Source: an uncultured Ruminococcus sp.
GTDB taxonomy: Bacteria > Bacillota > Clostridia > Oscillospirales > Ruminococcaceae
Length of the DNA stretch: 12,837 bases
Reading direction: 5' to 3'
Assembly (NCBI GenBank): GCA_937894495.1
Contig: CALCRR010000136.1
Location: 1 to 12,837, forward strand
Below are positions 1 to 6,340 of this stretch, in pieces. Each line of letters begins with the position of its first letter. Position 1 is the stretch's first letter. A program made the position numbers and the translations under genes. The notes under the pieces were generated by a model. The model was not told the origin of the DNA, searched no databases, and saw nothing but the letters and a program-made list of their open reading frames with translations.

Positions 1-66
1 CGAGACTTCGACAATTTCACCGCGCTTGCCGACCTTTTTAACATCTTCCTGTAGAATAACTTTCAT
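1..66 (-). CDS. rplI: Ribosomal protein bL9, N-terminal 22 residues (partial)
   Basis: The minus strand from 66 to the window edge reads MKVILQEDVKKVGKRGEIVE followed by VS, the highly conserved N-terminus of 50S subunit protein L9 (family consensus MKVILLxDVxxLGKxGDVVxV). L9 binds 23S rRNA with this N-terminal domain and reaches toward neighbouring ribosomes through a long helix. The rest lies outside the window. The start ATG at 66-64 is preceded by AAGGAG at 76-81 with a good spacing. The gene begins only 15 bases after the stop of the acetyltransferase gene, so the two are probably co-transcribed from the promoter near 680-708. That neighbour is unusual: rplI normally follows rpsF, ssb and rpsR, or DHH-phosphoesterase genes. 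Identification is confident despite the short length, because the match is to the most conserved part of the family. Confidence 0.9.
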   Translation of the reverse strand, partial: MKVILQEDVKKVGKRGEIVEVS

Positions 67-81
67 TTGTAAAAACTCCTT

Positions 82-654
82 TCAGTTATCATAAATACTT
101 TTGATGACCCTTGCCGGGCTGCCTACAGCTACTATATTCGCAGGTATATCCTTAGTGACCACCGAGCCTGCCCCGATGACTGCATTATCGCCTATTGTCA
201 CCCCTGGCAGGATAATGCTTCCGGAGCCTATCCACACTCCATTGCCGATATGAACAGGGGAGGGGATAAGATCCTGCCGCTCCTTGGGGAGCATACCGTG
301 GTTGAGGGTGGCAATGACCGTACCGTGCCCTATCAGGCAGCCGTCACCGATGAAGATACCGCCCTGGTCCTGAAACTTGCACCCTGCGTTGATAAACACA
401 CCCTTGCCTAAGTGAATATTCTTTCCGCAGTCGGTGTAAAATGGTGGAAACAGCCCGAAATGCTCGTCAAGCTCCTGACCTATAAGCTGCTCCATAAGTC
501 CTCTCAGTTCGGCTGGCTCATGGTAGCTGCCGTTGATCTCAGCGGTTATACGCAGTGCCTCCTGACTTAGCTCGTGCATTTTCAGATGCACCTCGCCGCC
601 GCATTTGGTATGTGCAGAAGCCTGCATTTCTTTGATAAATTCTTCGTTGGTCAT
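82..654 (-). CDS. Sugar O-acetyltransferase, maltose/galactoside acetyltransferase type (left-handed beta-helix)
   Basis: A complete 190-residue protein of the LacA/Maa/NodL branch of hexapeptide acyltransferases, which transfer acetyl from acetyl-CoA to a sugar hydroxyl, normally as a cytosolic trimer. Residues 1-60 form a helical Mac-like N-terminal domain. Residues 71-95 carry the family block PFYTDCGKNIHLGKGVFIN, and residues 80-180 show hexapeptide repeats such as IGNGVWIGSG, LPGVTIGDNAVIGAG and VVTKDIPANIVAVGSPA. His119 in LNHG is the expected catalytic base. Length is normal for the family (about 185-200). The start ATG at 652-654 has an AAGGGGG ribosome site 8-14 bases upstream, and a TTGTAA-17-TATAAT promoter precedes it. 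The real acceptor sugar cannot be told from sequence; detoxification of non-metabolised sugars is the usual suggestion for this group. The gene is intact and lies upstream of rplI. Confidence 0.9.
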   Translation of the reverse strand: MTNEEFIKEMQASAHTKCGGEVHLKMHELSQEALRITAEINGSYHEPAELRGLMEQLIGQELDEHFGLFPPFYTDCGKNIHLGKGVFINAGCKFQDQGGIFIGDGCLIGHGTVIATLNHGMLPKERQDLIPSPVHIGNGVWIGSGSIILPGVTIGDNAVIGAGSVVTKDIPANIVAVGSPARVIKSIYDN

Positions 655-679
655 TGTGATACCCCCTTGTGTTGATTTT

Positions 680-708
680 ATTATATCATAGTTTGCGGCA
701 AATTACAA
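680..708 (-). promoter_or_regulatory. Sigma-70 promoter for the acetyltransferase-rplI unit
   Basis: On the minus strand, TTGTAA (703-708) and TATAAT (680-685) are separated by exactly 17 bases and lie about 25 bases upstream of the start codon at 654. The -10 is consensus and the -35 matches 4 of 6. Confidence 0.7.
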
Positions 709-768
709 ATACCTATTTTAAATATCTGCTTATGCGTTTTGCGAATGCCCAATTATTACAATTTTTAT

Positions 769-797
769 TTGACATATACAGCCATATATGACATAAT
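769..797 (+). promoter_or_regulatory. Sigma-70 promoter for the EAL gene remnant
   Basis: TTGACA (769-774), 17 bases, then CATAAT (792-797). It faces away from the acetyltransferase promoter, leaving a leader of about 95 bases before the degenerate EAL reading frame. The AT-rich intergenic stretch 709-897 holds nothing else I can recognise. Confidence 0.65.
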
Positions 798-897
798 TTA
801 ACAAATACTAACTATTCTCTTAAACTACATCTCACCAATATTTTTTCTGACTTTCAAATACATGGAAAAATGATACAAAAAGCTCAGGGTGATATAT

Positions 898-1437
898 ATG
901 GACTTTATAAATTGATTTGAAAATGCTCTCAACAAAGGATATATCCAAGCGTATTATCAGCCGCTGATAAGAACTATATCAGGCAAGGTCTGCGGAGCGG
1001 AGGCTCTTGCACGGTAGGTCGATCCTGAAAAGGGTATTATACCTCCCGTTGATTTTTTCAGACCTTTGGAGGAGAGCAGACTTATCCACAAGCTGGATCT
1101 TGCTATGCTTGAAAATATCTGCCGTTTTTATCGTAAGCATTGCCTTAAGGATTTTTCATTTTCGATAAATCTTTCAAGGATAGATTTTGAGGAGATTGAT
1201 ATGTTTACGGCTATCACCGAGATACTTGAAAGCTACGATGTCCCTGTCAGTGCTGTCCGCCCCGAGGATAAGCAGCGGTATCTTGAATATTTCGACCTTG
1301 ATACGCTGAAGGTCAGAGCTGTAAGCTATATCCAGCAGTCATTCAGGGTGCGCAGCGGGGATGATCATGTGCTGAAAAATATCCGTATCTCAAAGCTTGA
1401 TAACAAAAAATATCTTTATACTATACAGTCTGTTTAG
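898..1437 (+). pseudogene. Degenerate EAL-domain (cyclic-di-GMP phosphodiesterase) gene with two in-frame stops and an apparent internal deletion
   Basis: From ATG 898, one frame stays recognisable through two stops. The segment before and after them reads FENALNKGYIQAYYQPL, GKVCGAEALAR, then DPEKGIIPPVDFF and LEESRLIHKLDLAMLENICR, matching the first half of an EAL domain, including the EAL signature itself. TGA at 913-915 and TAG at 1015-1017 interrupt it; the second sits where EAL domains have Trp (ALARW). Only the part from 1066 remains open (123 codons). Near residue 60 of that part, after ITEILESYDVPV, the text stops resembling EAL and continues as a PAS-like tail (RPEDKQRYLEYFDLDT ... 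KYLYTIQSV), so most of the catalytic barrel is missing, probably by deletion. It ends in TAG 1435-1437. A promoter is retained. I read it as a dead gene; the alternative is that the stops are sense codons in this organism. Confidence 0.8.
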
Positions 1438-1497
1438 CAGTTATTCGGGCGACTGCAAATTGCCTTAAAGCCGCCGCCTGACATTAGTAATATTTAA

Positions 1498-1528
1498 GCA
1501 GCCCTGTCTGTGCGGCGGGGCTGCTTTT
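1498..1528. terminator. Intrinsic terminator after the EAL remnant
   Basis: GCAGCCC (1498-1504) pairs with GGGCTGC (1518-1524), followed by TTTT on the plus strand. On the minus strand the same stem is followed by TTAAATATT, so it could also end the cardiolipin synthase fragment that points toward it. Confidence 0.7.
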
Positions 1529-1566
1529 ATCATGTCCTCTTCGGATGTATGCAAAGTTATGCTTAT

Positions 1567-1857
1567 TCACATCAGGGGAGCTATCAGCTTCATAACGCTG
1601 CCCCTGAGCTTGTATGACAGCTTCTCATGCTTTATAGTATCTGGTGTGACTTCACGGCAGTTTGCGAGAGTTTGTGAAAAGTCCTCCTCAATTTTAGAAA
1701 TACATCTTGCCTTGTAAAGATATGTGGCACACTCAAAATGGTGGTAAAGGCTTCTGTAATCAAGGTTTATCGTACCGACCACGGCTTTTTCATCATCGCT
1801 GACAAAGACCTTTGCGTGGACAAAGCCGGGGGAGTATTCATATATCTTACAACGCAA
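1567..1857 (-). pseudogene. Cardiolipin synthase, C-terminal fragment (second HKD motif)
   Basis: The minus-strand frame from about 1855 to TGA 1567-1569 contains KIYEYSPGFVHAKVFVSDD and GTINLDYRSLYHHFECATYL, which is the second phospholipase-D catalytic motif (HxKx4D followed by GTxNxDxRSL) and the tail of a bacterial cardiolipin synthase, a membrane enzyme that condenses two phosphatidylglycerols. Only about 95 of the usual 480-510 residues are present, so the N-terminal membrane segments and first HKD motif are missing. The C-terminus is natural and is followed by a terminator stem. The 5' side is cut abruptly around 1850-1857, where sequence of an unrelated plus-strand gene begins. There is no start codon with a ribosome site, so it cannot make a working enzyme. 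The cut is either a genomic rearrangement or a chimeric join. Confidence 0.85.
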
Positions 1858-2325
1858 TATACTGACTGTGAAGTTTTTGTTCCGGGATATTTAGTCAGGG
1901 ACGATGTGTTCTATAAAGACAGTGATCTTCTTATAAATCTTGCCAAAGCTCATTTTGAAGACGGAATAGACGCTACACTGGCTAAATTCAAGGAGCAGAA
2001 GCTTTATTCTGATAAAGAAAACTGCATGTTCGTTATGATCCCTTATGCGGTAAGGAAAGTATATGATCAGGTATCATTTTATTCCTGTCAGATACTTGAT
2101 CCGTCAAGGATCACCAGCTTAAATAATCCTTTAGCAAACTTCGATAATAATTCTTTGTGGCAAAACGGATTTGTTCGCAAATTCGAGGGTTACTTAAGGA
2201 ATAAAGGAATGTCTGATCAAAAGACTTTGACAGGAAGTTTTGGAATAACCGCTGATGTGATCCCTTTGATGCGTGATAACATAAGGAAACGATATAGGGT
2301 ATTAGAAGTTGATGTTGACTCATAA
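1858..2325 (+). pseudogene. Unknown protein, 5'-truncated (C-terminal 155 residues)
   Basis: An open frame runs to TAA 2323-2325. Formally it extends back to ATG 1738, but the first 40 codons are the exact antisense of the cardiolipin synthase fragment and are not part of the original gene. The genuine part starts around 1858 with YTDCEVFVPGYLVRDDVFY. It is a soluble-looking, mixed alpha/beta protein with no signal peptide or membrane segment. I do not recognise the family. No ribosome site can be assigned because the 5' end is missing. It lies 102 bases upstream of three small unknown genes on the same strand and may have belonged to the same operon. A small inverted repeat (GTTGAC 2314-2319 with GTCAAC 2328-2333, or alternatively CATAAG 2321-2326 with CTTATG 2333-2338) covers its stop codon. 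Confidence 0.6.
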
Positions 2326-2427
2326 GGGTCAACTTATGGTGATAATGGTGTAAGGAGCACGTTCTTTTAGAAAGGTTCGGTCCAAATCCGATATTTCGCC
2401 CCAGAATATTTAAAAGGAGAACTAATT

Positions 2428-2721
2428 ATGGATGCAAGAATCGTAAACAAGGATGATAAGGAAAAGAAGCTTGTTTTAGAAGCGGTCGGAAAGAAACTTG
2501 ACACACCGGAGGGATCTATCAGTGTTAAAGTTTCCACAAATTGTGAACACGTCCACGAAGATCTCAAACTTCTTGAGAACGCTACATGCGCTTTCTTTCT
2601 TAAGGCTTTCCCGCGTATCGAGAAGAATGACCGTGAAAGTGTTATCGACCAATACATAACAAGGATAAACAGCCTCCTGGCTAAGGCTTTGACTGCCGTA
2701 AATAACAGCGAAAATACATAA
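2428..2721 (+). CDS. Small unknown protein (97 aa), paralogue of the next gene
   Basis: A complete short gene with AAGGAG at 2414-2419, 8 bases before ATG 2428. The product is charged and soluble, with no signal peptide, membrane segment or motif that I recognise. Its C-terminal half (LLENATCAFFLKAFPRIEKN then RESVIDQYITRINSLLAKAL) aligns with the next protein (LLEACHIELVKRALTEIPTE then REGFIKDYIERQEVFLKSFI), sharing LLE, a KxF/A-hydrophobic step, RExxI, YIxR and a final leucine pattern. This is best explained as a diverged tandem duplication of a helical domain. It is separated from the next start by 16 bases, so an operon is likely. Codon use looks like its bacterial neighbours. Function unknown; small phage or defence accessory proteins are possible but unsupported. 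Confidence 0.75.
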   Translation: MDARIVNKDDKEKKLVLEAVGKKLDTPEGSISVKVSTNCEHVHEDLKLLENATCAFFLKAFPRIEKNDRESVIDQYITRINSLLAKALTAVNNSENT

Positions 2722-2737
2722 ACATGGAGAATAAGCT

Positions 2738-3127
2738 ATGGATACATCTAAAGAAATCGTAAGTAATGCAGCGCTGAAGATCGTTGCTGTTAGTGATGAT
2801 ATGTATGAAGGTGCTTCAACAGCCACCGTAAGATCTACTATCTCTTATTCAACGGACGATCTTGCTGTAAACCTGTTTCTGCTTGAAGCTTGCCATATAG
2901 AATTGGTCAAGAGAGCATTGACGGAAATACCGACTGAACTGAGAGAAGGCTTCATAAAAGATTACATCGAAAGACAAGAAGTGTTCTTAAAATCTTTTAT
3001 AGATGAACGGATAGCTGCAGAGCGGTATGATCCGACAGAAAATCTGTTCAGAGTTCCATCATTAAGTGAAGATATGATCATATCAGTTGACCCCGGTACT
3101 GACAATGGAAGAACAATAATTTCATAA
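2738..3127 (+). CDS. Small unknown protein (129 aa), paralogue of the preceding gene
   Basis: ATG 2738 follows GGAG at 2726-2729 with a spacing of 8 bases. The protein is acidic and soluble. Residues 45-95 resemble the C-terminal half of the 97-residue product upstream (the LLE ... RExxIxxYIxR pattern). It has an additional C-terminal stretch of about 35 residues (ENLFRVPSLSEDMIISVDPG) that the smaller paralogue lacks. The stop codon TAA 3125-3127 overlaps the AAAGGAGG ribosome site (3126-3133) of the next gene, which argues for one polycistronic message and possible translational coupling. I do not recognise a family. Confidence 0.75.
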   Translation: MDTSKEIVSNAALKIVAVSDDMYEGASTATVRSTISYSTDDLAVNLFLLEACHIELVKRALTEIPTELREGFIKDYIERQEVFLKSFIDERIAAERYDPTENLFRVPSLSEDMIISVDPGTDNGRTIIS

Positions 3128-3140
3128 AGGAGGATCAATA

Positions 3141-3488
3141 ATGAGAGATAATTTATTGATACAGCCCGTGATCGATATAAGCGGAATGCACATCACTACT
3201 GTAGTAAAGAACAACGAGGTACATCAGTATCTGTTTTCTGCATTGAAGTGCTTCAATGATCCTATGAAGTAGATAAACCTTTTTATTGGTCATCTTGATG
3301 AATTTCTTTCCACCATCAACGAATTAGTAACTGATCCTGCAAACATACTTCGAAGAAAAGAGTACGAGATCATTATCTATCCAATTATTATGGGAAGGAA
3401 AGTAGGTTCTTATGCGCCACTTCCTCCACTTATAAGGTATTCTTTTTATGCGAGAAATCGGATGACTGTCAGGAAACGATTGAGATAA
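3141..3488 (+). pseudogene. Unknown gene (115 residues) interrupted by an in-frame amber codon
   Basis: A near-perfect ribosome site (AAAGGAGG, 3126-3133) precedes ATG 3141. The frame codes for 43 residues (starting MRDNLLIQPVIDISGMHITT), meets TAG at 3270-3272, then stays open for another 71 codons to TAA 3486-3488 with protein-like composition (INLFIGHLDEFLSTINEL ... EIIIYPIIMGRKVG). A single C-to-T change of CAG to TAG would explain the stop. It may be a recent pseudogene, a sequencing or amplification error, or a case of amber readthrough. It is the third gene of the small-protein cluster; no family recognised. Confidence 0.6.
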
Positions 3489-3543
3489 AACACATATTTA
3501 AGTATCGTCAAAAGAAATAATAAATATAAAAAAAGGAGGAACG

Positions 3544-3582
3544 GTGCTTTATAAATATTGTATTATGCACCAAAAGAAATGA
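3544..3582 (+). CDS. Possible 12-codon leader ORF coupled to the SpoIIID-like gene
   Basis: GGAGG at 3535-3539 is followed four bases later by GTG 3544, which opens a short frame (MLYKYCIMHQKK) ending at TGA 3580-3582. That stop overlaps the ATG at 3579 of the next gene as ATGA, the classic arrangement for translational coupling. The next gene has no convincing ribosome site of its own, so translation may depend on this leader. It could instead be chance, or the mark of a frameshift near the true start. Confidence 0.35.
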   Translation: MLYKYCIMHQKK

Positions 3583-3845
3583 GACATAAAACAAAAAATG
3601 ACGTGCCTGTCGTTCAATATGCAAAATACATAATCAATACTAACGGAACAATAAGACAGACAGCAGCTCACTTTGGCGTTAGCAAGTCGCATGTACATTT
3701 CCAGTTTTCCAAGACCCTTCCGGACGAATCTTTTAGCCTTTATAAGAAGGTAAGAAAGATACTCGATAAGAATTTGGAAGAAAGACACATCAGGGGTGGA
3801 GAGGCTACTAAAAGAGCTTATCATAAAGGCACTCATAAGTCCTGA
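3579..3845 (+). CDS. SpoIIID-like helix-turn-helix transcriptional regulator
   Basis: An 88-residue protein matching the SpoIIID family, a sequence-specific DNA-binding regulator of mother-cell sporulation genes in Bacillus and Clostridium. Visible matches are KYIINTNGTIRQTAAHFGVS (helix-turn-helix start, residues 17-36), KSHVHFQFSKTLP, and the family tail HIRGGEATKRAYH (residues 70-82, compare RHLRGGEATKLKYK in B. subtilis). I chose ATG 3579 because it gives the normal family length and N-terminus; an upstream TTG at 3558 in frame has a ribosome site too far away (18 bases). The frame is closed by a stop at 3552-3554. A weak stem (CCTGAT 3841-3846 with ATCAGG 3855-3860) covers the stop codon. 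Many Ruminococcus relatives do not form obvious spores yet retain such regulators, so the target may not be sporulation here. The role in this organism is inferred. Confidence 0.85.
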   Translation: MRHKTKNDVPVVQYAKYIINTNGTIRQTAAHFGVSKSHVHFQFSKTLPDESFSLYKKVRKILDKNLEERHIRGGEATKRAYHKGTHKS

Positions 3846-3965
3846 TGGATTTTTATCAGGGAGAGTTTTCATTTATAATAGTCTTAGAGATGCTTGATCG
3901 ATAACATGGAGATTATTGGTTGGGATCTTAATACAAATTGAATTTTATGAAGGAGGAATTCACTT

Positions 3966-4493
3966 ATGATGAATTCAGTATCACTTATGGGACGTATTAC
4001 CGAGGATCTTGTTTTGAAGCAGACTACCAACGGCAAGGCATCGCTCACATTCAACATCGCTGTTGAAAGGAACTTCGCACGGCAGGGTGAGGAAAGACAG
4101 TCCGACTTTATTCGCATCTCCGCATGGGGCAGTCAGGCCGAGTTCATCTCCAAGTACTTTGCCAAGGGCAGAATGATCGGTATCGAGGGTGCTCTTAGGT
4201 CTCGTACTTATGACGATCAGAACGGCGTAAGGCATTATGTTATAGAGGTCCTCTGCAACCAGGTAAGCTTTACAGGTGAGCCGAAGATGAATCCTAACGG
4301 TAATCAGCCTCAGGCACAGCCCTCACCTCAGCAGACATACGTAAATCAGCCCGCTCAGAATCAGAATGTTCAGAACCAGCCTATGCAGGGTCAGTCCATA
4401 CAGAACCAGCCTTCTCAGGCAAATCAGCCCCAGATGCAGCCTCAGCCGCAGGGCTTTGAGAATCTGAACGACTTCGATTTTTCTGCGTTTTAA
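3966..4493 (+). CDS. ssb: Single-stranded DNA-binding protein
   Basis: A 175-residue SSB. Residues 1-105 form the OB fold that wraps single-stranded DNA (NSVSLMGRITEDLVLKQT, FNIAVERNF, DFIRISAWGSQAEFISKYFA, KGRMIGIEGALRSRTYDDQN). Residues 110-162 are a disordered linker extraordinarily rich in Gln, Asn and Pro with loosely repeated NQPxQ units. The C-terminus FENLNDFDFSAF is the acidic, Phe-ending tip that recruits replication and repair partners, a variant of the usual DDDIPF. Start at ATG 3966 (a second ATG follows directly at 3969), with AGGAGG at 3951-3956. It ends in TAA before a strong terminator, so it is the end of a transcript. It is not beside rpsF/rpsR as chromosomal ssb often is, so it could be an accessory or mobile-element copy; base composition is slightly more GC-rich than the small genes upstream. 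Confidence 0.95.
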   Translation: MMNSVSLMGRITEDLVLKQTTNGKASLTFNIAVERNFARQGEERQSDFIRISAWGSQAEFISKYFAKGRMIGIEGALRSRTYDDQNGVRHYVIEVLCNQVSFTGEPKMNPNGNQPQAQPSPQQTYVNQPAQNQNVQNQPMQGQSIQNQPSQANQPQMQPQPQGFENLNDFDFSAF

Positions 4494-4508
4494 GTTCACA
4501 TGATTCCA

Positions 4509-4538
4509 AAGGGGCTGTTGCACACGCAACAGCCCCTT
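4509..4538. terminator. Strong intrinsic terminator after ssb, possibly bidirectional
   Basis: A perfect 13-bp stem (4509-4521 with 4526-4538) with loop ACAC, followed by TTAAAGTTTT on the plus strand. The minus-strand operon converges on it from the right, and on that strand the stem ends in a short CCCCTTT, so it may serve both. The 4539-4641 stretch holds no other signal that I see. Confidence 0.9.
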
Positions 4539-4641
4539 AAAGTTTTGTCAGATTAGATTTGAGTAAAATGATATTGATAATGCACTATTGTTTTATTTGT
4601 TTGCTTTTGACTATGATTAAATACATTATTGAGAAGCTTTT

Positions 4642-5154
4642 TCAGACTTTTTCAATAATATCTTGAACACCTTGAGTTACAAAACCGAAAGCTGCCGGAG
4701 GTGTCTGTTTCCAAAGTTTTTCAATATCAAAATGATGTCTCTCTAATGCGTGGCGAAATTCGCTTTCTTTCATTTTGTTTACTGCCGACTTGAAATCACC
4801 TATACTCTTGCTTTTGGTAAGCTCTTCTGCTTTGGCAACATCGGTTGAATGAACGATCTCATCTTCAAAATTCAGAACCTGTGCTATGGTTACAACCTTT
4901 ACTCCCTTACATCTTGAATTTAGAAGTTCAATATTCTTTTTCAGATGAGCAGTGATCTCTTTGTCTGTGTCAAATACTATTACTACCATACTTCCGGGGG
5001 AAAAGGTAACAAGATTGTTCGTCTTCAATTCGTTCTGAATGGCATTGAATCTTTTGACCTTGCCTGGAGCTATAAGCGATGGTTTATCCTTCAATGCTTT
5101 AAGCAGTTTTTCTTCACATTCGCCCTCTGTAAGATATACGCACTTTCGGTTCAT
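4642..5154 (-). CDS. TOPRIM-like partner protein of the adjacent ATPase (candidate antiphage effector)
   Basis: A 170-residue cytosolic protein. The N-terminus CVYLTEGECEEKLLKALK carries the catalytic-Glu motif of TOPRIM folds (E10-G11, second acid E14). A hydrophobic strand VVIVFDTDKE (residues 57-66) then gives the second TOPRIM motif DxD (D62, D64). A third acidic patch, LNFEDE (94-99), resembles the position after the DxD in RloB/AbiLii-type and DUF4435 proteins. TOPRIM nucleases cut or nick nucleic acid with metal held by these acids. The ATG (5152-5154) overlaps the ATPase stop by four bases (ATGA), so the pair is translationally coupled. ATPase plus small TOPRIM is the architecture of AbiL (AbiLi/AbiLii), PARIS (AriA/AriB) and a split version of OLD. 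I cannot assign it firmly to any of these. At 170 residues it is shorter than I would expect for RloB or AriB. Confidence 0.75.
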   Translation of the reverse strand: MNRKCVYLTEGECEEKLLKALKDKPSLIAPGKVKRFNAIQNELKTNNLVTFSPGSMVVIVFDTDKEITAHLKKNIELLNSRCKGVKVVTIAQVLNFEDEIVHSTDVAKAEELTKSKSIGDFKSAVNKMKESEFRHALERHHFDIEKLWKQTPPAAFGFVTQGVQDIIEKV

Positions 5155-6239
5155 TGTTCCACCTCCAGCTCATCAAGAAGAGAGTCGTCCGGCAGCGAAC
5201 CGAAAACATCGTTTTCAAGTGCACACTTGACTGAATCAGTATTGCGCTTTAAATAATCCGATGCGAATGTTACAGCAACGGTGCATTCTCCGCCGTTGAT
5301 TTCTTTCTTAAGGAAAGCAAAAGAGTGCTTCGGAAGATTAAGCTCAAGCATATCAGCATTATGAGTTGTAAATATCAGCTGTTCATTCCTGCCGAGGCGT
5401 TCAAGCATAAGGCCGAAAATACGCTTTTCTATGTCACTTTGTATATAGGAAAAATGCTCGTCGCAGTAATAAAAGCTGTTGTTGTATGACAGCATTGATG
5501 CCAGAAAGATCGCAACGTCAATGCCCTCTGCAGTGCCGCTTGAAAGCAGATCGCGGTTCAAGAGCTTTCCATCCTGAATGATGATCTCCTGTCCCCTCCG
5601 GCGAATGACAAACGAATCCTTAAGATCCTTGGCGATAGAAACATCGGTTAGTGTTGGATCAAGTGTGCCAATCACAGCTCGAAGTGTTTTCAGAAGCGCT
5701 TGCTTTTTAACGTCTCCGATACGGAGAGATGTCTCGATCTCGGGATAAGCAAATCTAAAGCTTAAAGGACCTATCATATCCTTTAGCTTTTTGAAGCTGC
5801 CGGAAACATCATCTGTCCTGTCCTTCAGTTTGGCTGCTGCCTTTTCGTAGGAGTCATTCACGGCAATGTCTGCTGTGAAATATCTGATATTCACATTGTC
5901 TTTATCAATAGTTCCTGAAAGCCTGTGAAGAATATAGCCTTCATTTACAAAATCGACCTGGAACCCGGCAGTCTGATCTCCCGCAGCAAGCTCACGAAGC
6001 ACAGCCTCGTTTGATTCACTGACAGACTTGAAGATACGGAGCAGAGCCTTTCCAAAACTGGTTTTTCCGGTCGCATTTGTTCCCATCAGTATAACCGCTT
6101 TTTTGAATCTGAACCTCTCTCTACCCTCAAGAAACTCATTCTCCAATAATGATCCTACTATCTTTTTGGGATAAGAAAAGTTAACATGGAAATCATCAAA
6201 TCCATAGATATGGTTAAGCCTGACATCAAGAATTATCAC
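5151..6239 (-). CDS. AAA/ABC-type ATPase, OLD/RloA-like (candidate antiphage sensor)
   Basis: A 362-residue SMC/OLD-like ATPase. It begins with a beta-strand lead (MIILDVRLNHIYGFDDFHVN) typical of the AAA_15/AAA_21 group. Walker A is GTNATGKTS (residues 53-61, Lys59). An ABC-style signature LLSSGTAEG follows at 231-239. Walker B is FYYCDEHF (256-263, Asp260-Glu261), and the H-loop is TTHN (His293). The order of motifs and the overall length match stand-alone OLD-type defence ATPases whose nuclease is a separate protein. The start is GTG 6239-6237 with GAGGTGAT just upstream; no ATG lies closer. It is the first gene of a two-gene operon with the TOPRIM protein and is driven by a consensus promoter at 6274-6302. 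Such ATPases usually sense a phage product and release or activate the partner; that role is inferred from the family, not seen. Confidence 0.85.
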   Translation of the reverse strand: MIILDVRLNHIYGFDDFHVNFSYPKKIVGSLLENEFLEGRERFRFKKAVILMGTNATGKTSFGKALLRIFKSVSESNEAVLRELAAGDQTAGFQVDFVNEGYILHRLSGTIDKDNVNIRYFTADIAVNDSYEKAAAKLKDRTDDVSGSFKKLKDMIGPLSFRFAYPEIETSLRIGDVKKQALLKTLRAVIGTLDPTLTDVSIAKDLKDSFVIRRRGQEIIIQDGKLLNRDLLSSGTAEGIDVAIFLASMLSYNNSFYYCDEHFSYIQSDIEKRIFGLMLERLGRNEQLIFTTHNADMLELNLPKHSFAFLKKEINGGECTVAVTFASDYLKRNTDSVKCALENDVFGSLPDDSLLDELEVEQ

Positions 6240-6250
6240 AATATCACCTC

Positions 6251-6275
6251 ATTAGTTCGCGATTTACGAATTAAT
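6251..6275. promoter_or_regulatory. Inverted repeat overlapping the defence-operon promoter (candidate operator)
   Basis: ATTAGTTCG (6251-6259) and CGAATTAAT (6267-6275) match as an inverted repeat at 8 of 9 positions around a 7-base centre. The right arm overlaps the -10 hexamer and the rest covers the expected transcription start, a position where a bound repressor would block the operon. It could instead form a leader hairpin in the mRNA. Confidence 0.4.
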
Positions 6276-6302
6276 TATATCATACATTTCGCTTTATGTC
6301 AA
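6274..6302 (-). promoter_or_regulatory. Perfect consensus sigma-70 promoter of the ATPase-TOPRIM operon
   Basis: On the minus strand, TTGACA (6297-6302) and TATAAT (6274-6279) are separated by exactly 17 bases, about 35 bases upstream of the GTG start. Both hexamers match the consensus fully, so constitutive strong transcription is expected unless the overlapping inverted repeat is an operator. Confidence 0.85.
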
Positions 6303-6340
6303 GTGCTTTGTGTCGATAATAATGAAATACAGTCCTAGAT

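Noticed and set aside
1738..1857. N-terminal 40 codons of the long plus-strand frame at 1738-2325
   Set aside because: They are the exact antisense of the conserved HKD motif of cardiolipin synthase and have no ribosome site; not a true N-terminus.
2365..2405. tRNA-like string GGTTCGGTCCAAATCC
   Set aside because: No acceptor, D-arm or anticodon stem can be drawn around it, and it lies in the leader of a gene with a good ribosome site.
4323..4529. Minus-strand frame opposite the ssb linker
   Set aside because: Leu/Arg-rich shadow of the Gln-rich linker; runs through the terminator.
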